Origin: Poriferisodalis sp026713105
GTDB taxonomy: Bacteria; Actinomycetota; Acidimicrobiia; Acidimicrobiales; Poriferisodalaceae
NCBI GenBank assembly: GCA_965115995.1
Contig: OZ220472.1
Location: forward strand, 1,550,001 to 1,614,000
Direction of reading: 5' to 3'
DNA: 64,000 nt
This document shows, piece after piece, positions 58,640 through 64,000 of the stretch (within the stretch, counting starts at the first letter, position 1; every line of letters begins with the position of its first letter). The notes under the pieces were generated by a model. It was given only the letters and a program-made list of their open reading frames with translations, was not told where the DNA came from and ran no database searches. The position numbers and the translations under genes were made by a program.

Positions 58640-61071
58640 GCGGCGACCCGCAAGGCGCTGTCGGGCAAGGCGCTGTCGGGCAGGGTGCTGTCGCACAAGG
58701 CACGGTCGGGCAAGGCGCCGTCGGGCGCGGTGCTGTCGGGCAGAGCGTCCTGCGTCGAGAGGACGACTACCTCCTGCGAGGCCAGGGCCGCTTCGTCGAC
58801 GACCTGCCCGCGCCGCTCAACACCTTGCACCTCGCCTTCGTGCTCAGCCCCTACGCCCACGCACGGATCCTGTCGATCGACGTGAGCGAGGCGCGTGCGC
58901 TCGACGGGGTGGTCGACGTTCTCACCGGCACCGATCTCGCAGCAATGGTGAAGCCGATCGCTGCTCAGATCGAGCTTCCCGGCTACAGCTTCAACACCCG
59001 CGACGTGCTGGCAATCGACGAGGTCCGCTTTGCTGGCGAGGCAGTGGCCGTGGTCGTGGCCGAGAGCGCGTACCTCGCCGAAGACGGCGTCGAGCTCGTC
59101 GACGTCGACTACGGGCCGCTGCCCGCGTTGACCGAGATCGGCAAAGCGACCGATCCCGACGCCCCGCAGGTCAATCCGACCGTGCCGGGAAACGTCTACT
59201 ACGAGGGTCGATTCGCCACCGAGGGCGTGGACGCCGGCTTCGCCGTAGCGGCACATGTCATCTCCGAGGACTTCCACTCGAGCCGTGTGACCGCTGTTCC
59301 GATCGAACCCCGAGGGTGTCTTGCCGTGCCCGAGCATGCGGGCAATCTCGTCTTCTATTCCTCGACCCAGATACACCATCTGCTGCGGACTGCCTTGGCC
59401 GAGTTCCTCGACGTCGCGGAGTCAACCCTGCGGGTCGTGGTTCCCGACGTCGGCGGCGGATTCGGCATCAAGGCGGCCCTCTACCCCGAAGAGTTCGTCT
59501 GCGCCGCGCTCGCCCTGCGTCTTCGCCGGCCCGTCAAGTGGATCCAGGACCGCTACGAAGCCCTGCTCACCGATGTGCACGCCCGTGACAACCACTACCG
59601 GGTGCAGGCCGCGGTCGATGACGACGGCATCGTCCTCGCGCTGAAGGCCGAGATTCGAACCAACGGCGGCGCCTACTCAGCGCTGCCCTTCGGCTGCACG
59701 CTCGAGACCACAGGCGGCGCCCGCATGATCGTCGGGCCGTACCGGATCACCGAATACACCTACACGGCCACCGCCGTCGCCACCCACACCGCGCCGGTGC
59801 TGGCCTATCGGGGCGTGGCCCAGCCGGTTTGCTTCATGGCGATCGAGGGCATCATGGACCGGATTGCCCGCCGGCTCGAGCTCGATCCAGCCGAGGTTCG
59901 GCTGAGAAACATGGTGCCCACCGCAGAGCTGCCGTGGACCAACATCGTCGGCGTCCGCTACGACACCGGCAGCTTCGTCGAGTCGCTCGAACAAGCGATG
60001 GAAATGGCGAACTACGACGAGTTCCGCGCCCGCCAGGAGGCCCAGGGCCGGCTCGTCGACGGCAAGTACCGGGGCATCGGCATCTGCACGTTCACCGAGG
60101 TGAGCGGGACGGGAGCCCCAGGTTGGCGTGCCCGCGGGCTGACCCGTCTGCCCGGATTCGACAGCGGGACGATAAAGGTGGAGCCCACCGGCAAGGTGAC
60201 AGCCTTCGTGAGCCACGCTCATTCAGGGCAGGGCCACTTCACGACATTCGCGCAGGTCGTCGCCGACGAGCTCGGGGCCCGATTGGAAGATGTGACCGTT
60301 GTCGAGGGCGACACCGCGGCGGGGCCGTATGGCACGAACACCTTCGCCAGCCGCAGCGCAGTCACGGGCGGCGGCGCGCTGATACGGGCGTCGGAGAAGG
60401 CCAGGCTGAAGCTGGCGCGGCTCGCCGCGGCGATGCTCGAGTCGACTCCGGAAGACATCGTGGTCGCCGGCGGCCAGTTGCACGTCGCCGGCGTGCCGAG
60501 CCGGGCCCTTTCGTTCGGGGAAGTCGCCGAGACGGCGTACGCGATGAACACCTTCGATCTTCCCGAAGGCGAGAGCTTCGGCATCGAGGAGACCGACTTC
60601 TACGACCCGCCCCTGGTGACCATGGCCAATGCCACTCACATTGCACAGGTGGCGGTCGACGCCGGAGACGGGACCGTCGACATCGAGGGATACACCGTCG
60701 TGCACGACTGCGGTCGCGTCATCAATCCGATGATCGTCGACGGGCAGGTGATGGGCGGTGTGGCACAGGGCATCGGCGAGGCGCTGATGGAGGAATTCGT
60801 CTACGACGCCGACGGACAGGTCAAAACGGCGACGCTGGCCGACTATCTCCTGCCCAGCTCGGTCGACGTTCCCAACTTCCAGATCGCTCACATCGAGTCC
60901 CCGTCGATCGATGCCGTCGGCGGGTTCAAGGGCGTCGGGGAAGGCGGCTTGATCGGGGCGGTGCCCTCGATCGTCAACGCAGTCGCCGACGCTCTATCCG
61001 ATCTCGACGTCAACGTCAACACCAAGCCGCTTCGGCCCGCGCTGCTGTCACGCCTCATCCGAGAAGCCTGA
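58636..61071 (+). CDS. Molybdenum hydroxylase large subunit (CoxL/XdhA type)
   Basis: 811 residues, molybdopterin-cytosine-dinucleotide-type active subunit. Residues 35 onward are normal: REDDYLLRGQGRFVDDLPAP, GGGFGIKAALYPEEF and the catalytic Glu769 in GVGEGGLIGA. The active-site loop reads VLAYRGVAQPVCFMAIEG, not the AYRCSFR of form I CO dehydrogenase, so oxidation of a heteroaromatic ring is more likely than CO. The first about 35 residues are unusual: six repeats of a GAVGQ pentapeptide absent from the family. Last gene of the operon. Confidence 0.92.
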   Translation: MSGDPQGAVGQGAVGQGAVAQGTVGQGAVGRGAVGQSVLRREDDYLLRGQGRFVDDLPAPLNTLHLAFVLSPYAHARILSIDVSEARALDGVVDVLTGTDLAAMVKPIAAQIELPGYSFNTRDVLAIDEVRFAGEAVAVVVAESAYLAEDGVELVDVDYGPLPALTEIGKATDPDAPQVNPTVPGNVYYEGRFATEGVDAGFAVAAHVISEDFHSSRVTAVPIEPRGCLAVPEHAGNLVFYSSTQIHHLLRTALAEFLDVAESTLRVVVPDVGGGFGIKAALYPEEFVCAALALRLRRPVKWIQDRYEALLTDVHARDNHYRVQAAVDDDGIVLALKAEIRTNGGAYSALPFGCTLETTGGARMIVGPYRITEYTYTATAVATHTAPVLAYRGVAQPVCFMAIEGIMDRIARRLELDPAEVRLRNMVPTAELPWTNIVGVRYDTGSFVESLEQAMEMANYDEFRARQEAQGRLVDGKYRGIGICTFTEVSGTGAPGWRARGLTRLPGFDSGTIKVEPTGKVTAFVSHAHSGQGHFTTFAQVVADELGARLEDVTVVEGDTAAGPYGTNTFASRSAVTGGGALIRASEKARLKLARLAAAMLESTPEDIVVAGGQLHVAGVPSRALSFGEVAETAYAMNTFDLPEGESFGIEETDFYDPPLVTMANATHIAQVAVDAGDGTVDIEGYTVVHDCGRVINPMIVDGQVMGGVAQGIGEALMEEFVYDADGQVKTATLADYLLPSSVDVPNFQIAHIESPSIDAVGGFKGVGEGGLIGAVPSIVNAVADALSDLDVNVNTKPLRPALLSRLIREA
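58651..58744 (+). repeat. Six 15-bp tandem repeats in the large-subunit N-terminus
   Basis: Units of the form CAAGGCGCTGTCGGG encode QGAVG; six copies, with a few substitutions (one unit encodes QGTVG, others end in A or R), run through residues 6-36. An exact 15-bp period preserves the frame. Such arrays change length by slippage. Confidence 0.85.
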
Positions 61072-61128
61072 GGCTGACCGCGGCTTCGGCCAGCCACGGG
61101 GTTACGGTCGGGGGCGACCCCCGGGTGT

Positions 61129-62784
61129 TCATGTGGGTGGGGCCCGGGGCGCTGTGTCGGGATGGCCCGGTGTGGGGTCCGGTGAAGAGTCCGGCGGCCC
61201 CTCCGGTGGTCGAACCGGTGATCGGTCCTTTGATGAGCCCGGTGTCGCGTCCGGTGCCGGGTCCGGCGGCCCCTCCGGAGGTGGAACCGGTGATCGGTCC
61301 TTTGATGAGCCCGGTGTCGCGTCCGGTGCTGGATAGGCCGGCGATGGGTTTGGCTGTGGGCCCGGTGTTGCGTCCGGTGATCGGTCCGGCGTCGGTGTTG
61401 GTGCCGGGGGTTGGAGTGCGAAGCGGCCGGGGCGGGTGGGGTGGGGTTCGACGGTGAAGCCTTGTTGGTGGATTTTGTTGTGGTGGCAGTCGTGGCAGAC
61501 CGACACGAGGTTGGGATAGTCGGTGGGGCCGTCGTGTTGCCAGTGGTCGATGTGGTGTGATCGGCAGTGGTCAGGATGGGTGCCGCAGCCGATGCAGCCC
61601 TGGTCGCGCAGCGCCAGCGCGGTGCGCTGCAGCTCGGTGGCGGTGCGGCGGCTGCGTCCCATGCGCAGGTCTCCTGTGGCGTCCTGGAAGATCGCGGGCA
61701 GCACACCGGCATCGACCGCGAGCTTGGCGATCTCGGCGATGGGGATCGGGGTGCCGTCAGCGAAGCGGGTGTTGGCGAGCTGGTGGTTGACCATGTCGTA
61801 GTCGGCGACCACCACCAGCGCAGTGGCTGCGGGCCGTGCAGTGTCGGGCTCGCAGATGAGCTTGGCGATCGCGTCGGCGGTGCGCTGGGCCGGCGTGGGC
61901 CGACAGGCGGGGTCCTCGTCGCCATAGAGGCGCCGTTCGGCCGCCGCGATCACCGAGGCCAGCCGGGCGCCGGTGAGGGGGTCGAACTGGCCGTTGATGA
62001 CCACCATGTTGTTGTCCCGGCTGGTGAACACCCGCGCACAGCGCTGCCGGCGTTGCTGTTTGAGCAGCGACGAGCCGTCGTCACCGCTCACATCGGCCAT
62101 ATGGCGTGCGACCGTGCGACGGAACTCGTCATAGCCCTCGTGTCGGGCGCGTGCGGCCAGGAACGCCTCGTCGATCGGAGCGTCCCCAGCAGCACGCGCG
62201 ATCAGCCGCGCGTGGCCCGCAGGAAGCGACCCCGACACAAGGCCGTCGCGGGTCAGTTCCAGCTCGCCCAGCGCGACCGCGTCCTTCACGTCGCTGCGCG
62301 CCGCGCGCCCAGACACCGACAACGCCTCCTTGGCCGCATGCTCGGCATCTGCCGCACCGCGGCGGCGCGCAAGTTCGCCCAGCACATCAGCCTTCAACGC
62401 CGCCAAACAAGACTCAGCACGACCCAACACACCCAGCCGCGCACGCAGCCCGTCATCGCACAGCGCTGCCACATCGACCGCATCCACACGCACCCCCACC
62501 GCTGATGCAGTGCGCTCCGAGCCGAAGTCATCGCCGCTCGCCATAGGAACAAACGTACGAGAGGGGTGTGACAACGCCGACGCATCGGCCGCATCCACAC
62601 GCAGCCCCACGGCAGGTGCAGTGCGCTCGGAGCCGGAATCATCGCCGCTCGCCATAGGAACAAACGTACGAGCGGGGTGTGACAACCCCGACACCGCCAC
62701 CGCATCCACCGCCACGGCGTCCACCCGCACCCCCCCCCGCAGCAGTCCGCTCCCTAGGGCTGCTGGCGCTGCCTTGGGCCGCAC
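61129..62784 (-). CDS. DUF222-HNH endonuclease domain protein
   Basis: 551 residues from a GTG at 62784, of the actinobacterial 13E12-type family. Residues about 125-370 are DUF222 (ARLGVLGRAESCLAALKADV, VFTSRDNNMVVINGQFDPLT). The HNH motif at about 400-450 is CIGCGTHPDHCRSHHIDHWQ with the following CHDCHHNKIHQQ. N-terminal residues 30-115 contain two 37-residue repeats, and the C-terminal tail is proline/serine-rich with two 24-residue repeats. A run of nine Gs lies in the N-terminal part. Role unknown; such genes are often multicopy and may be mobile-element remnants. Confidence 0.88.
   Translation of the reverse strand: MRPKAAPAALGSGLLRGGVRVDAVAVDAVAVSGLSHPARTFVPMASGDDSGSERTAPAVGLRVDAADASALSHPSRTFVPMASGDDFGSERTASAVGVRVDAVDVAALCDDGLRARLGVLGRAESCLAALKADVLGELARRRGAADAEHAAKEALSVSGRAARSDVKDAVALGELELTRDGLVSGSLPAGHARLIARAAGDAPIDEAFLAARARHEGYDEFRRTVARHMADVSGDDGSSLLKQQRRQRCARVFTSRDNNMVVINGQFDPLTGARLASVIAAAERRLYGDEDPACRPTPAQRTADAIAKLICEPDTARPAATALVVVADYDMVNHQLANTRFADGTPIPIAEIAKLAVDAGVLPAIFQDATGDLRMGRSRRTATELQRTALALRDQGCIGCGTHPDHCRSHHIDHWQHDGPTDYPNLVSVCHDCHHNKIHQQGFTVEPHPTRPGRFALQPPAPTPTPDRSPDATPGPQPNPSPAYPAPDATPGSSKDRSPVPPPEGPPDPAPDATPGSSKDRSPVRPPEGPPDSSPDPTPGHPDTAPRAPPT
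61203..61346 (-). repeat. 72-bp tandem repeat in the HNH protein tail
   Basis: ATCGGTCCTTTGATGAGCCC begins at 61221 and again at 61293, a period of 72 bp (24 codons). It encodes PDATPGSSKDRSPV followed by PPEGPPD with minor changes. The frame is preserved. Confidence 0.85.
62480..62701 (-). repeat. 111-bp tandem repeat at the HNH protein N-terminus
   Basis: Two full units start at 62480 and 62591 (CATCCACACG at 62481 and 62592; CCATAGGAACAAACG at 62541 and 62652). The period is 37 codons, so the frame is kept; each unit encodes LSHPxRTFVPMASGDD plus SERTAxAVG. A third partial unit begins at 62702. A nine-G run follows near 62730. Confidence 0.88.
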
Positions 62785-62808
62785 AAGCGCTCATGACGCT
62801 GTGGCGTC

Positions 62809-63222
62809 TCAGTCGATGGATCCTCGCGGGACGATCCACTCGCATCGCTGGCCGGTCACCGACGCGATGAGGTCGAAATCGGCGTCGTAGTGAAGCACCG
62901 TGAGGTCCTCGGCCTCGGCGGCGGCTGCAATGAGCAGGTCGGGGACCGGCCGCCCTCGCAGCCCGCGTTCTGCGAGCAGACGCTGCGTCTGGCGGGCGCG
63001 GCGCACGTGATCGGCCGTGGTCTCCACCAAGTTCAGCTCGCTGATGCTGCCCGCCAGGGTCTCCCATTCGTCGACGTTGCGGGCCGAGAAGCCGATCTCG
63101 AGGTCGCTGATGCCAGCACGCGCTGCGCGACCGGCGACCACCAGCGGCTCAGCAGCCGCGCGCACGGTGTCATGGGACAGCCGTGTCAGCGTGCTGGTGT
63201 CGAAGAGGTGTGTCAGCGCCAT
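62809..63222 (-). CDS. PIN-domain toxin, VapC type
   Basis: 137 residues. PIN acidic residues: LFDTSTL (Asp), SDLEIGFSA (Glu-like), RPVPDLLIAAAAE (Asp) and LTVLHYDADFDLIA (Asp/Asp). RNase that cleaves tRNA or rRNA when free. Overlaps the antitoxin gene by 10 bp, the usual VapBC arrangement. Confidence 0.9.
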   Translation of the reverse strand: MALTHLFDTSTLTRLSHDTVRAAAEPLVVAGRAARAGISDLEIGFSARNVDEWETLAGSISELNLVETTADHVRRARQTQRLLAERGLRGRPVPDLLIAAAAEAEDLTVLHYDADFDLIASVTGQRCEWIVPRGSID

Positions 63223-63413
63223 GCGCGCTCGCGGTCGTCGAACTCGAATCTCGCGAGGTCGTCGAGCGCTGAGGCGACACGCTCGCCCCGCTGAGCGCAG
63301 GCGGCGCGCAACGCCGAATTGACCGTGGCCTTGATGGTGTCGGTCCTCAACTCGGCCCGTGCCGCCGACAGCATCTCCTCGTCAAGATCGATCAGGTGTT
63401 TTCCCACGATCAC
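63213..63413 (-). CDS. VapB-type antitoxin
   Basis: About 66 residues from GTG 63413 (a TTG three bases earlier is also possible). LIDLDEEMLSAARAELRTD followed by KATVNSALRAACAQRG matches the VapB ribbon-helix-helix antitoxins. The stop side overlaps vapC. The AT-rich TATATAT stretches at 63417-63445 upstream probably hold the autoregulated promoter. Confidence 0.82.
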   Translation of the reverse strand: MIVGKHLIDLDEEMLSAARAELRTDTIKATVNSALRAACAQRGERVASALDDLARFEFDDRERAWR

Positions 63414-63647
63414 CAATATATATGTCTCTAGTCAGATATATACCCGAGCGGCCCGGCCCAGAGACTGCCCGACACACCCAGACGAAGCCACAACAGCGGA
63501 AGGCGGCCACGAAAGGCAGGGACCCCCAGAGCCTGCGCACGACAGTGACGATGTTTGCGGGGCGGGCCGTCGGCGAACGGCACGCCGAGCTGCCGATGCG
63601 CAACCCCTCGAACGGCGAGCGCGCCGACGCCTGGGTCTGAGCGGGAT

Positions 63648-63968
63648 TCAGCAGGCAACAGCGATGCGCAATGCATCGCAGGCGGCGGCCAGGCGTTCGG
63701 GGCTGAGGCTGCAGACGCGTTCGGTCAGCAGCGCCTTGGGAACCACCCGCAGATTGTCGAAACTGGCAGCGCATTCGACCGCCAAGCCGTCGTCGGGGCC
63801 GAGCGGCAGTTCGGTGGGGATGTTGCGCACTGTCCGCGTGAGCGGTGCGGCAACGACGGAGTGGAGCACGGGTATCGCAGCGGAGCGGGTCATGACGAGG
63901 AACGGGCGGCGACCGGCCTCTGCGATCTCGCCCCACCAGATGTCGCCGCGTTGCGGTGACGTCACCAC
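63648..63968 (-). CDS. MazF/PemK-type toxin endoribonuclease
   Basis: 106 residues from GTG 63968. The MazF fold is clear: QRGDIWWGEIAEAGRRPFLV, VVAAPLTRTVRNIPTELPL and VECAASFDNLRVVPKALLTE. Cleaves mRNA at specific sequences. Overlaps the antitoxin stop by 7 bp. Confidence 0.92.
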   Translation of the reverse strand: MVTSPQRGDIWWGEIAEAGRRPFLVMTRSAAIPVLHSVVAAPLTRTVRNIPTELPLGPDDGLAVECAASFDNLRVVPKALLTERVCSLSPERLAAACDALRIAVAC

Positions 63969-64000
63969 GGCTCGTCCTCTATGGCGGCACGCAGTTCGGC
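63962..64000 (-). CDS. MazE-type antitoxin (partial, C-terminus only)
   Basis: Only the last 12 codons (AELRAAIEDEPW, stop TGA 63962-63964) are in the window. The acidic tail and 7-bp overlap with mazF fit a MazE antitoxin. The rest lies beyond the right edge. Confidence 0.65.
   Translation of the reverse strand, partial: AELRAAIEDEPW

Noticed and set aside
58636..61071. The molybdenum hydroxylase as CO dehydrogenase.
   Set aside because: The loop is AYRGVAQ, not AYRCSFR, and no maturation genes of the CO system are adjacent.
63422..63640. A 72-codon plus-strand frame between the toxin-antitoxin pairs.
   Set aside because: No ribosome binding site, no recognised family, biased low-complexity composition.
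1..64000. CRISPR arrays, integrases or insertion-sequence transposases.
   Set aside because: No regularly spaced direct repeats of 25-40 bp with unique spacers, and no recombinase or transposase motif, were seen in any frame inspected.

Overview
The window is a GC-rich, gene-dense bacterial chromosome segment with many GTG starts and 4-bp ATGA/GTGA gene overlaps. The gene content is actinobacterial: a DUF3039 protein, BldC-like and BldD-like small regulators, a DUF222-HNH protein, an F420-type luciferase-like oxidoreductase, a B12-dependent ribonucleotide reductase and a Gram-positive-type Tad pilus locus. A deep-branching actinobacterium such as an Acidimicrobiia member is my best guess. This is inference from gene content; no 16S rRNA gene is present.

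Layout. 1-5772 (minus): a dipeptide/oligopeptide ABC importer (two permeases, the distal one cut by the edge, and two tandem paralogous lipoprotein binding proteins). 5888-6136: tRNA(CAT) and tRNA-Asn. 6142-11259 (minus): dnaG, a PPDK-like protein lacking the ATP-grasp half, and glyS. 11371-19463: housekeeping genes recO, uppS, era, corC-like, ybeY and phoH on minus, with a DinG-type helicase inserted on plus. 19621-25195: DUF3039, an MFS transporter fused in frame to ferrochelatase, and nrdJ. 25304-25400: a cluster of DnaA-box-like sites. 25451-29552: a RibD-C reductase, lexA with an upstream SOS-like box, nudC and cysS. 29600-30735: a CPBP protease and a BldC-like regulator. 30803-37782: a Tad/Flp pilus locus bracketed by two AT-rich islands and ending in a membrane-anchored pseudokinase. 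37779-48659: hemW, a BldD-like regulator, dnaJ, hrcA, lepA, rpsT (plus), holA, comEC, comEA and an MFS exporter. 48756-51299: an APH-fold kinase, an F420-type oxidoreductase and a PPOX-fold protein. 51400-52551: tRNA-Ala and an alpha/beta-hydrolase gene interrupted by one in-frame TGA. 52560-54917: a single-chain sensor kinase fused to a response regulator with a DNA-binding output. 55132-61071: a tightly coupled five-gene catabolic operon (Rieske oxygenase, M29/NicX-like protein, three-subunit molybdenum hydroxylase). 61129-64000: a DUF222-HNH protein rich in internal repeats, then VapBC and MazEF toxin-antitoxin pairs.

How parts may work together. ComEA/ComEC and the Tad pilus are both surface or DNA-uptake-related systems, though no link is shown. 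The binding proteins and permeases form one importer. The catabolic operon looks built to hydroxylate and then open an aromatic or N-heteroaromatic ring, and the adjacent divergent sensor-regulator is a plausible controller.

The least expected items are: a family of near-palindromic intergenic elements (three full copies, one half copy, one of them carrying a 74-bp insertion); the MFS-ferrochelatase fusion; the Tad-linked pseudokinase; the catabolic operon; and the four exact actinobacterial DnaA-box matches next to nrdJ.
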